Positions 57,201-64,000 of a DNA stretch of 64,000 nt are shown piece after piece; position 1 is the stretch's first letter; every line of letters starts with the position of its first letter. The position numbers and the translations under genes are program-made. The stretch is from Chloroflexota bacterium (GTDB lineage: Bacteria > Chloroflexota > Anaerolineae > 4572-78 > J111), in NCBI GenBank assembly GCA_016860845.1, contig BOKF01000017.1, positions 1 to 64,000 of the forward strand, written 5' to 3'. The notes under the pieces were generated by a model that saw only the letters and a program-made list of their open reading frames with translations, was not told the DNA's origin and made no database searches.

Positions 57201-58166
57201 ATGGACCAATACACCACTCGCAATATTGGGCTTGATTTAGTTAGAGTCACCGAAGCTACTGCCCTGGCCGCCGGGCGCTGGTTGGGGCTGGGCAACCGCA
57301 AGGAAGCCCACCGGGCGGCCACAGAGGCCATGGCCGAGGCCCTGCGATTTGTGGATATTGCCGGATATGTTGTCGTCGGTGAGGAGGGCAGACTGGGCGA
57401 GCATTCGCCTTTGGACAGCGGTCAGCAGATTGGCTCTGGCCATGGCCCGGAGATGGATGTGTTGTTAGACCCCATTGACGGGACCGAGTCGGTGGTGCGG
57501 GGTTATCCCGGTGCAATTTCGGTGGCCAGTGTGGCTCCACGCGGCTCGATGTGGTCGCCCACCCCGGCTATTTACATGGAAAAAATCATTGTTGACCAGG
57601 AAGCCGCCAGCTTTTTGGTGCCGGAGTGCATGGATGCTCCCGCCGCCTGGACACTGGCCCTGATTGCCCGGGCCAAGAACAAAGCAGTCCGGGACCTGCA
57701 AGTAATCGTGCTGGACCGGCCCCGCCACTACAATTTAATAGAAGAGATTCGCACGGCCGGCGCGCGAGTACTGCTTCGCTCCGATGGGGATACCGCTGGC
57801 GCTTTGATTGCCGCTACACTGGGTAAGGGCGCAGATGTATTGATGGGCATCGGCGGTGTGCCGGAGGGGGTCGCAGCAGCCTGTGCCGTCAAAGCCATCG
57901 GGGGGGGAATGCTGGGGCGGCTGGCCCCGCAAAGCGAAGAGGAGCGCCGGGCAATTGAAGCGGCCGGGCTGGATGTCAAGCAGGTGCTTACCTGCAATGA
58001 ACTGGTCTCCAGTGACCAGATTTTCTTTGCCGCCACCGGCGTGACCGATGGCCCCATTCTGGCTGGAGTGGAGTATCAGGGCCAAGTAGCCCAGACTCAT
58101 TCTCTCATTATTCGCTGCAAAACGGGCGTCCGCCGAATGATCCATACCGAGTATAGATTTGAGTAG
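57201..58166 (+). CDS. glpX: Class II fructose-1,6-bisphosphatase
   Basis: 321 residues, the normal length of GlpX. It converts fructose 1,6-bisphosphate into fructose 6-phosphate in gluconeogenesis or carbon fixation. The signature DPIDGTESVVRG and the metal-site segment near DVLLD are present, and the start IGLDLVRVTEATALAAGRW is typical. Some class II enzymes also act on sedoheptulose 1,7-bisphosphate. It lies 48 bp after the SulP gene and may be monocistronic. Confidence 0.94.
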   Translation: MDQYTTRNIGLDLVRVTEATALAAGRWLGLGNRKEAHRAATEAMAEALRFVDIAGYVVVGEEGRLGEHSPLDSGQQIGSGHGPEMDVLLDPIDGTESVVRGYPGAISVASVAPRGSMWSPTPAIYMEKIIVDQEAASFLVPECMDAPAAWTLALIARAKNKAVRDLQVIVLDRPRHYNLIEEIRTAGARVLLRSDGDTAGALIAATLGKGADVLMGIGGVPEGVAAACAVKAIGGGMLGRLAPQSEEERRAIEAAGLDVKQVLTCNELVSSDQIFFAATGVTDGPILAGVEYQGQVAQTHSLIIRCKTGVRRMIHTEYRFE

Positions 58167-58214
58167 GAGCAAGTCGGCGACTTGCCCCTACTTTACAAAG
58201 ATTAGCCCTTAAAC

Positions 58215-58244
58215 TTGACGAGTCCGGCTAATTTGTGCTATATT
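58215..58244 (+). promoter_or_regulatory. Promoter of the infC-rpmI-rplT operon
   Basis: TTGACG (58215-58220) and TATATT (58239-58244) with an 18-bp spacer. The predicted leader is about 130 nt long. Confidence 0.6.
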
Positions 58245-58293
58245 ATAGCGTCCCCACCGGGGGAGCAAACCTTATTGAAGTTGTCATTATTTC

Positions 58294-58323
58294 AAAGAGG
58301 GGCGTCACTTGATGTCCCTCTTT
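58294..58323 (+). promoter_or_regulatory. Leader hairpin of the infC operon, attenuator candidate
   Basis: AAAGAGGG (58294-58301) pairs with CCCTCTTT (58316-58323), and inner bases GCGTCA and TGATGT extend the stem to about 13 pairs including G-U. It lies 60 nt before the infC start. Such leaders in IF3 operons can mediate control by L20 or act as attenuators; which applies here is unknown. Confidence 0.5.
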
Positions 58324-58383
58324 CTAAATGCCACGCAGCAAAACAGGTTTCTATTTCTCTAGGGAGTAGAGGGAGAACAAGTC

Positions 58384-58899
58384 ATAAGCACAAAAGAAGA
58401 ACGCAGAATTAATGAGGAAATTACCGCGCCCGAAGTCCGTTTAATAGACGACGAAGGCAAGCAACTGGGGGTGATGGAAACACGTAAGGCGCTGGCCATT
58501 GCCTTAGAGAAGGGCACCGATTTGGTCGAAGTTGCGCCCAATGCCAATCCCCCGGTTTGTCGCTTGATGGATTTCGGCAAGTTTCTGTACGAAGCGCAGA
58601 AACGCGAGCGGGATGCTCGGAAATCTCAGACCAAAGTCGAAATAAAAGAAATTCGGCTGCGCCCCAAAACGGGCGAACATGATATCGGCTATAAGCTGCG
58701 CGATGCCCGTAAATTTTTGGAACGAGGCGCTAAAGTAAAAGTCCGTATCCGCTTTCGGGGCCGGGAAGTGACCCACCCTGAAGTGGCTAGAGATTTATTG
58801 ACCCGGGTGGCTGAAGAGTTAAATGATGTGGCAGTGGTGGAAAAGAAGCCTTCTATGGAGGGTATGACCATGCTCATGATTTTGGGGCCTAATGATTAG
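58384..58899 (+). CDS. infC: Translation initiation factor IF-3
   Basis: 171 residues if translation starts at the ATA at 58384. GGGAG ends 8 bp upstream, and the peptide then reads STKEERRINEEITAPEVRLI, matching the conserved IF-3 N-terminus. A later ATG at 58474 would delete it. The linker and C-terminal domain (KTGEHDIGYKLRDARKFLER, KVRIRFRGREVTHPE) are complete. IF-3 keeps 30S subunits free and rejects non-standard start codons, so a rare ATA start allows IF-3 to limit its own synthesis, as known for the AUU start in E. coli. Confidence 0.93.
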   Translation: MSTKEERRINEEITAPEVRLIDDEGKQLGVMETRKALAIALEKGTDLVEVAPNANPPVCRLMDFGKFLYEAQKRERDARKSQTKVEIKEIRLRPKTGEHDIGYKLRDARKFLERGAKVKVRIRFRGREVTHPEVARDLLTRVAEELNDVAVVEKKPSMEGMTMLMILGPND

Positions 58900-58946
58900 C
58901 TTGATCCACCCTGTTGAATATTTTTGAACTATAAAGGATTAATGAG

Positions 58947-59159
58947 ATGCCCAAGTTAAAAACACACAAAGCAACGGCTAAACGTTTCAAATATACCGGT
59001 TCCGGCAAATTGATGCGCACTAAAATTGGCAAAAGTCATTTGCGGCGTAAGAAAAACAAGCGGGTGAAGGTTCTGTTTGACTCCATGTTGGAAGTGACCG
59101 AATCCGGTACCCGCCGGCGCGTGCAGCGATTGATCCCATACGCTGGAAAAGGCAATTAG
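58947..59159 (+). CDS. rpmI: 50S ribosomal protein L35
   Basis: 70 residues. The start [20 protein letters not shown] and the segment [13 protein letters not shown] are diagnostic for L35. It is highly basic and belongs to the large ribosomal subunit. It follows infC by 48 bp and precedes rplT by 10 bp, the conserved gene order. AAAGGA lies upstream of the ATG. Confidence 0.96.
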   Translation: MPKLKTHKATAKRFKYTGSGKLMRTKIGKSHLRRKKNKRVKVLFDSMLEVTESGTRRRVQRLIPYAGKGN

Positions 59160-59168
59160 AGGTGTAGG

Positions 59169-59519
59169 ATGAGAGTAAAAGGCGGACCTCAAACGCAACG
59201 CAGACACAAAAAAATATTGGCCCTGACCAAAGGCCAGCGGGGCAGCAAGCATCGCTTATTCAAACGCGGCAACGAAGCCATGATGAAGTCGCTGGTATAT
59301 GCCTACCGCGACCGCCGCAACCGCAAGCGAGACTTCCGCGCCTTGTGGATTGCCCGGATTAATGCCGCTACCCGCCAGAATGATCTGAGCTACAGCCAGT
59401 TCATGCACGGTCTCAAACAGGCCGGGGTTGAACTGGACCGTAAAGCTTTGGCTGACATTGCCATGCATGATGCCTCGGCTTTTAGCCAGTTGGTAGCCAC
59501 AGCCAGAGCCGCGTTGTAA
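59169..59519 (+). CDS. rplT: 50S ribosomal protein L20
   Basis: 116 residues. The sequence [20 protein letters not shown] and [21 protein letters not shown] are typical of L20, which helps early assembly of the large subunit. It closes the operon and is followed by a clear terminator. GAGGTGTAGG lies just before the ATG. Confidence 0.96.
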   Translation: MRVKGGPQTQRRHKKILALTKGQRGSKHRLFKRGNEAMMKSLVYAYRDRRNRKRDFRALWIARINAATRQNDLSYSQFMHGLKQAGVELDRKALADIAMHDASAFSQLVATARAAL

Positions 59520-59539
59520 ACACAACTCCTGAAAGAGTC

Positions 59540-59571
59540 AAAAAAGACGGGATAAGTGTCCCGTCTTTTTG
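59540..59571 (+). terminator. Rho-independent terminator after rplT
   Basis: AAAAAGACGGGA and TCCCGTCTTTTT form a perfect stem around a six-base loop with a T-run. Confidence 0.9.
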
Positions 59572-59591
59572 ATTCAGAAGCGTCTTGGCGG

Positions 59592-61709
59592 TTAAAGCTG
59601 TGCTCTAACCGGGGCGTAAGCGCCATCGGTATATTTGGCACGATCATGCCAGACCATAAAACCGGTGCAGCCAGCATCAAAACAGGCCTTGATTTGAGCC
59701 TGAATCTCCTCCCTGCCGTAGATTCGTTTATCAAAACGATAATCGGGAAAATCCTGAAGCGAGGGGCGGACCTCACAGCCGAGCGGGCCAACCCGGCTGA
59801 CTGCCCGTTGGGCGCTCTCATAGACGACTTCGTAAGGATAAGCAATCGCCATTTTGTAACCGGGGATGCCGCTGCCAAAAGTGGACGGGTACAGCATGGG
59901 GCAGAGCACGTCCAAATACTGGCCCATGCGCTCAATATCCTGGCCAATCAGGGTGTCATCTTTACGCCAGCAAGTGTAGCCCAGAGCATCGGCCGATACT
60001 TTGACCTTATAAGGCTGGAGCTGCCCACGGGCGATACTCAGAAAGCCGGTAATTGCCGCCACGCGCGTTTCTTTGGTAGCTTCCTGCGAAAATTCCAGCG
60101 AACCGACCTGGCTGGGGGTCGGAAAGCGCAGATGGCTAAACTGAATTTCGTCGAAGCCCATTTGAGCGGCTTCAATTGCCACTTGGATATTATAATCCCA
60201 CACCGGCTTCAAAAATGGATCGGTCCAGGTGAGATACTGGCGATCAGCAGACGTCTCCGCCGCGCCGCTCATTTTGACGGCGTACTCTGGGTAATGTTTG
60301 GCCAACATGCCATCTTTGAAAGTGACCACCCGGCCAATAGTATAGACGCCGCGTGTTTTGAATTGCTCCATCACCGCCTGGAATTCTTTCACCATCGGCC
60401 GGTCGGCGCCGATTTCCCTGGCCAGCGGCACCTGGGTGGGATAAGTAATCCAGCCGTCGTCGCCTTTAACGTCGAGAACGATGGCATTCAGTTCGGTACT
60501 ATCAAGCAAATCGAAAATGCGCTGCCGGGTTTCGGGATGGCCAACGGCGAAATAACTGACATACAGCGCTCGAACCGCCTGGGCCGGTCCCAGGGGAGGG
60601 AAGGTCGGGTCAACGGCTACAAAGGCCGGCAGACTTGGTTTCAGTTCGGTCACAGGTTCAGGCTTCAGGGCAGCGCCAGCCAGGGGAATGTTCAACTGCT
60701 GCCCTATTCTGATTAGATCCGGGTGTTCGATCTGGTTGATTTCGATCAGGTCCTGTACATTCACGCCATAGCGGTTGGCAAGGCTGTTCAGCGTATCGCC
60801 CCGGGTCATCGTGTAAACAAAATATTGATCAGGTTGGACTGAAACAGGCTGCGGGGCCGGCGGGGATTCCGGAACAGGCGCTGCTGGCGGGGTTGGGGGG
60901 ATGTAGCTGGGGATAATCAGCTTCTGGCCGACAAAAATACGGTCAGCCTCGGTCAGGTTATTAGCTTCAAGGAGTTGCGGAACGGTTACCCCGTACCTTC
61001 TGGCAATCGCGTTAAAAGTATCGCCCTGCTGAACCTCGTAGCGAAATACCTCGGCCTGCTCCGGGGCAATACCGGGGGGCGCTGCTTCAGCGATGAGGGA
61101 CGCAGGTTCAACTTCAACCGGCGAAACAACCGGCGCCGGAGCAGCGGTTTCGAGAAGTTCCGGCGGCGCTGGGACAACCTCGCCTTCGGAAGTTGCCAAC
61201 CACTCCGGCAGTTCTGGAAGTTGTTCCTCTTCCTCGGCCAAAGGTTCCTCGGCAAGGGCCGGCGTTACCTCTTGCGATGGAATTACTTGAGGCAGAGTCT
61301 CAACAAACGGTTCCGCTTCTTCAAGAGGAGGGGCGACGGGTTGCGGGGCAACCTGGAGTTCAGTGGGCGGCTCCGTTACGGGCGCGACCGCAGGCGCAGG
61401 GGTAGCCGGCGCTGCGGGTAATTGCCCCAGTGGGCCGGATGCGGGATCCCAGCTCGCCGGGGGAATTAGCAGCTTTTGGCCCGGCTGTAAAGCAGCCGCA
61501 GGTTCGATCCCGTTTGCTTGGGCAAGCCGCTCATAATGAACGTTAAATTTTCGGGCTACGGCAAAGAGGGTATCCCCGGCTTTGACGATATGTTCCCTGG
61601 GACCCGCCTCGCGGCCAATAAGATGCTCATGGCCGGGGGGCGGCTCTGCCCCCAGCCAAACCAGAAAGCGAACATAGAGATCATTCAGGACACCGATAAT
61701 ACCGCTCAT
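59592..61709 (-). CDS. LysM / DUF4015 putative glycoside hydrolase
   Basis: 705 residues. Three LysM repeats are seen near 39-84 (VKAGDTLFAVARKFNV), 235-280 (VQQGDTFNAIARRYGV) and 306-350 (MTRGDTLNSLANRYGV), joined by Pro/Glu/Ala-rich linkers. The C-terminal third (about 385-705) is a DUF4015 domain (ALYVSYFAVGHPETRQRIFD, LNAIVLDVKGDDGW, DEIQFSHLRFPT), a predicted TIM-barrel glycoside hydrolase. LysM modules bind peptidoglycan or chitin-like polymers. There is no clear N-terminal signal peptide, which is unusual for a wall protein. It faces rplT. Confidence 0.87.
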   Translation of the reverse strand: MSGIIGVLNDLYVRFLVWLGAEPPPGHEHLIGREAGPREHIVKAGDTLFAVARKFNVHYERLAQANGIEPAAALQPGQKLLIPPASWDPASGPLGQLPAAPATPAPAVAPVTEPPTELQVAPQPVAPPLEEAEPFVETLPQVIPSQEVTPALAEEPLAEEEEQLPELPEWLATSEGEVVPAPPELLETAAPAPVVSPVEVEPASLIAEAAPPGIAPEQAEVFRYEVQQGDTFNAIARRYGVTVPQLLEANNLTEADRIFVGQKLIIPSYIPPTPPAAPVPESPPAPQPVSVQPDQYFVYTMTRGDTLNSLANRYGVNVQDLIEINQIEHPDLIRIGQQLNIPLAGAALKPEPVTELKPSLPAFVAVDPTFPPLGPAQAVRALYVSYFAVGHPETRQRIFDLLDSTELNAIVLDVKGDDGWITYPTQVPLAREIGADRPMVKEFQAVMEQFKTRGVYTIGRVVTFKDGMLAKHYPEYAVKMSGAAETSADRQYLTWTDPFLKPVWDYNIQVAIEAAQMGFDEIQFSHLRFPTPSQVGSLEFSQEATKETRVAAITGFLSIARGQLQPYKVKVSADALGYTCWRKDDTLIGQDIERMGQYLDVLCPMLYPSTFGSGIPGYKMAIAYPYEVVYESAQRAVSRVGPLGCEVRPSLQDFPDYRFDKRIYGREEIQAQIKACFDAGCTGFMVWHDRAKYTDGAYAPVRAQL

Positions 61710-61795
61710 GAGCTTTGCCTCGTTACATAAACGTCAGGATAATTATACCATAGAAAATTAATCAATTCAACATAATCATTTAATGTAAGCAAAAA

Positions 61796-61823
61796 AAGAG
61801 GGCGACAGAGTGTGTCGCCCTCT
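61796..61823 (-). terminator. Rho-independent terminator of the slipin gene
   Basis: On the minus strand GAGGGCGACA pairs with TGTCGCCCTC, followed by TTTTTTT. It lies 27 bp after the stop of the 61850 gene. Confidence 0.85.
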
Positions 61824-61849
61824 CGACGTTCATGGCCCTAAGCCAATTC

Positions 61850-62641
61850 TTATTCTGATTTGGCCTCTTCAGCCCTGGCGTTCAGAATACTGGTCATGGC
61901 CGAAAACATATCAATCGGCACAGGGAAGATAATGGTAGAATTTTTCTCCACGGCAATCTCGGTCAGGGTTTGCAGGTAACGCAGTTGAATCGTGGCCGGC
62001 TGGCTGGCAATAACCTCCGCCGCCTCGGCTAATTGTTGCGCCGCCGAAAATTCGCCCTCGGCATGGATAATTTTGGCTCGTTTTTCGCGTTCGGCCTCGG
62101 CTTGCCTGGCCATGGCCCGCTGCATAGTTTGGGGCAGCTCCACATCTTTGACTTCAACGATAGACACTTTAATGCCCCAGGGTTCGGTTTGCTCGTCAAT
62201 AATCCGCTGGAGCTGTTCGTTGACTTTTTCGCGGTGGGCCAGCAAGTCATCCAGATCACTTTGGCCGATGACATTGCGCAGCGTGGTTTGGGCAATCAAC
62301 CAGGTGGCCCGCCGGTAATCCTCAACTTGGATAATAGCTTTGCCCGGATCGAGCACCCGGAAGTAGACGACCGCGTTCACTTTGAGGGTGACGTTATCGC
62401 GGGTAATGCCTTCCTGGGAAGGTACGTCCAGGGTGATGGTCCGCAAATCCACTTTGACCATGCGGTCAATGAAAGGCACAATAAAAAACAAGCCTGGCCC
62501 TTTGGCCCCGACAAAACGCCCCAATCGAAAGATTACGCCTCGCTCATACTCCTGCACCACCCTGATGGATGAAAAAGCCAGGAACAGCAAGATAATCCCC
62601 ACAAATCCAAGACACGGAACTAAGGCTAAGATGCGTTCCAT
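61850..62641 (-). CDS. Slipin / stomatin-like SPFH protein
   Basis: 263 residues from the ATG at 62641, with AAAGGAGG 10 bp upstream. A start seven codons earlier (62662) is less likely. One N-terminal membrane helix ([20 protein letters not shown]) is followed by the band-7/SPFH domain ([40 protein letters not shown]) and a helical C-terminal region ([20 protein letters not shown]). Such proteins form membrane microdomain scaffolds. A partner NfeD-type protein is not next to it. Confidence 0.92.
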   Translation of the reverse strand: MERILALVPCLGFVGIILLFLAFSSIRVVQEYERGVIFRLGRFVGAKGPGLFFIVPFIDRMVKVDLRTITLDVPSQEGITRDNVTLKVNAVVYFRVLDPGKAIIQVEDYRRATWLIAQTTLRNVIGQSDLDDLLAHREKVNEQLQRIIDEQTEPWGIKVSIVEVKDVELPQTMQRAMARQAEAEREKRAKIIHAEGEFSAAQQLAEAAEVIASQPATIQLRYLQTLTEIAVEKNSTIIFPVPIDMFSAMTSILNARAEEAKSE

Positions 62642-62694
62642 AGAATTGCCTCCTTTTGGCAAATAGAGAGAAACAATAAAACCATCCCATTATA

Positions 62695-63567
62695 TTATAG
62701 CTCAAATTTGAGCAATTTTAGCGGTTTGCTTAGAAAAGCAGTGATATATCTCTGAGTCACTTCCGGAGTCTCAAATTGCGGCCAGTGGCTGGCCCTGGGT
62801 ACGATGCGCAGGTCGGCAGCGGGCCATTCATCGGCCAGGAAACTGGCGTCGCTGAGGGGAACGGTGTTATCTTCCATCCCCCAAATGACCAGCGAGGGCG
62901 CTTCGATCTGACCCAATTTGCCGCGTAAATCACCCTCGCGCATGGCCCAGAAACATTCGGCCCGCACCCGGCCCTGCCCAGGGCGGCGCGCGTCGGCGCG
63001 GATGCGTTGATAATCAGCCGGGGTGATGCCGGTTCGAGCGGCCATAGAGGCCGGGCGCATCAGCCGGTCGGTCACCCCCAACATTTGCGGCTCTAACAGG
63101 GAGACAATTTTGCCGGCCAAAGAAAACCGTTCCAAGATCGTCACCGGCGAAATGAACAGATTGATAAAAAGGGAGAGGCGACCGCTGATCGTTGGGCAGA
63201 GCAGCACCATGCGCTCCACCAGGTGGGGGTGGCGCAGGGCCAGGGTCAGGCTAATCATCCCGCCCATCGAATGGCCAATCAGAACGACCGGCTGGTCGCT
63301 GACTGCTTGAATCAGGCGGGCGAGCAGGTCGGCGTAACCGGCAATCGTTGCCCGCCCTGGTCCCGGCGGCGACTGGCCATAGCCCGGCAGGTCAACCGCC
63401 AGGCAGCGAAACCGTTTGCTGCTCAACAGCGGCACCAGGGGCGACATGGCGTACCAGGAGCTTGACCACCCGTGAATTAACAACGCCACCGGATGGCGAG
63501 CCAGCCCTTCTTCGCGCACGTAAATCGGCTGTCCAGTGATCTGGTAACAGGTCATGTCGTGACTCAT
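62695..63567 (-). CDS. Alpha/beta hydrolase
   Basis: 290 residues. The nucleophile elbow GHSMGG, the oxyanion LIHGWSSSWYAM near residue 30, the acid residue in IWGMEDNTVP, and the catalytic His in RASHWPQFE are in the standard order. A helical cap lies between (about 140-220). The substrate is unknown; the family includes esterases, epoxide hydrolases and C-C hydrolases. GGAG lies before the ATG. It is read towards the slipin gene with its own short spacer. Confidence 0.87.
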   Translation of the reverse strand: MSHDMTCYQITGQPIYVREEGLARHPVALLIHGWSSSWYAMSPLVPLLSSKRFRCLAVDLPGYGQSPPGPGRATIAGYADLLARLIQAVSDQPVVLIGHSMGGMISLTLALRHPHLVERMVLLCPTISGRLSLFINLFISPVTILERFSLAGKIVSLLEPQMLGVTDRLMRPASMAARTGITPADYQRIRADARRPGQGRVRAECFWAMREGDLRGKLGQIEAPSLVIWGMEDNTVPLSDASFLADEWPAADLRIVPRASHWPQFETPEVTQRYITAFLSKPLKLLKFEL

Positions 63568-63604
63568 GGGGACTCCAACCTTTATGAAGATGTGTTTTAT
63601 TATT

Positions 63605-63633
63605 TAGGAGTCCAAAATGCATTTGGACTCCTA
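63605..63633. repeat. Perfect palindromic repeat (TAGGAGTCCAAA type)
   Basis: TAGGAGTCCAAA, five bases, TTTGGACTCCTA with perfect 12-bp arms. A near copy of the left arm and its complement are at 31997-32026. It lies between the hydrolase and the edge gene. Confidence 0.75.
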
Positions 63634-63674
63634 ACATTCAGACCAGATACAGCCTTACGAAATTGTTAAAGAGC

Positions 63675-64000
63675 TTACGCCGGAATCAGCCGGCGGATAG
63701 CCCCGGCTAAGTCCTGTCCCCGCTCGATGTGGAAGCGGATAAGACGGCGGCCATTTTCTTGCAGGGCATTGTAATCGCCCTGGGCCTGGGCTGCGTGTAA
63801 CGTGGCAAAGGTATATTTTTCGCCGGGAATCTCGATATCGGTGGCCGGGGTGTGGGTAATCTGGATAAACAGACCCTTATTGGCATCGCCCTTATGCAGT
63901 TGCCCGGTCGAGTGGAGGAAGCGTGGGCCGTAACCAACGGTAGTGGCAGCACGCAGTCCATCCCGCAGGCGCAAGCGCAGTTGGTTCAGAGCGGCATCAA
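63675..64000 (-). CDS. Transaldolase/phosphoglucose isomerase-type protein, C-terminal part (runs off window)
   Basis: The frame is open from the window edge to the TAA at 63675, giving 108 residues. GYGPRFLHSTGQLHKG and the FIQITHTPATDIEIPGEKYTF segment match the C-terminal end of the isomerase half of bifunctional transaldolase/glucose-6-phosphate isomerase proteins. These act in the pentose phosphate pathway and glycolysis. A TTG at 63974 is internal, not a real start. Whether the N-terminal transaldolase part is present cannot be seen. Confidence 0.8.
   Translation of the reverse strand, partial: DAALNQLRLRLRDGLRAATTVGYGPRFLHSTGQLHKGDANKGLFIQITHTPATDIEIPGEKYTFATLHAAQAQGDYNALQENGRRLIRFHIERGQDLAGAIRRLIPA

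Noticed and set aside
59556..60716. A 386-codon open frame on the plus strand opposite the LysM/DUF4015 gene
   Set aside because: It lies fully antisense to a gene with clear LysM repeats and a DUF4015 domain, and its translation shows no recognisable features. It is a shadow frame caused by codon bias.
1..64000. CRISPR array
   Set aside because: No series of identical 25-40 bp repeats with regular unique spacers was found. The 36-bp units at 8228-8299 are coding tandem repeats without spacers.

Overview
The window looks like part of a chromosome of a free-living, non-pathogenic member of the phylum Chloroflexota (Anaerolineae or a related class). This placement is an inference from gene content and was not computed. 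The pointers are many Ser/Thr kinase, FHA, PP2C and VWA proteins, zinc-ribbon and CpXC proteins, a cyclase-AAA-TPR giant protein, a DUF4015/LysM protein, a transaldolase/glucose-6-phosphate isomerase type C-terminus at the right edge, and intergenic spacers full of short degenerate repeats. Most promoters that can be read are plain sigma-70 type (TTGACx, 16-18 bp, TATAAT).

Layout. 1-6.8 kb: the edge of an IS630-like transposase, then leftward genes: FHA zinc-ribbon protein with prs, a GNAT acetyltransferase, a polyphosphate kinase / glucokinase / small membrane protein group, and a single-domain response regulator. 7.0-12.6 kb: a rightward signalling cluster of Ser/Thr kinase with an eight-blade PQQ propeller, PP2C phosphatase, J-domain/VWA protein, FHA zinc-ribbon protein and a small unknown protein, behind one good promoter. 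The FHA protein is a paralogue of the one beside prs. 12.7-22.1 kb: CpXC protein, phosphoesterase, hisS, NAD kinase, a TPR/zinc-finger membrane protein and a 1358-residue cyclase-ATPase-TPR regulator. 22.2-24.0 kb: a primary-type sigma factor and a stand-alone Lon N-domain protein, leftward. 24.3-32.0 kb: an OmpR-type regulator, then rtcA translationally coupled to a GAF histidine kinase, followed by a response regulator and a membrane protein, then RNase Z and rsmG. 32.1-37.6 kb: a membrane-anchored GH3-like protein that appears to lack its catalytic residues, a Ser/Thr kinase divergent from an FHA-winged-helix regulator, and an FtsB/DivIC-like protein.

37.6-47.4 kb is accessory DNA. It begins directly after a tRNA-Met gene and holds a compact plasmid-like module: HTH protein, strong promoter overlapped by inverted repeats, ParB-like nuclease/HTH protein, three small coupled genes, a membrane-anchored FtsK-like translocase, a ParM-like actin, a probable ParR-like protein, an IS element and a truncated secreted protein. 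Repeats next to the ParM-like gene could be its centromere. No integrase, relaxase or replication initiator is visible. The right end of this region is an IS4-type element whose two sides are different broken genes, so the true right boundary of the island has been lost or rearranged.

47.4-64 kb returns to host genes: a truncated glyoxalase plus an MhqD-like hydrolase, small membrane proteins, an acetyltransferase, a lipoprotein, a metzincin with a cohesin-like end, a SulP-STAS-rhodanese transporter, class II fructose bisphosphatase, the infC-rpmI-rplT operon (infC starting on ATA), a LysM/DUF4015 protein, a slipin, an alpha/beta hydrolase and the C-terminal part of a transaldolase/phosphoglucose isomerase type protein.

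The most unusual material is the tRNA-adjacent FtsK/ParM element, the kinase-phosphatase-J/VWA-FHA cluster, the rtcA-histidine kinase operon and the families of intergenic repeats.
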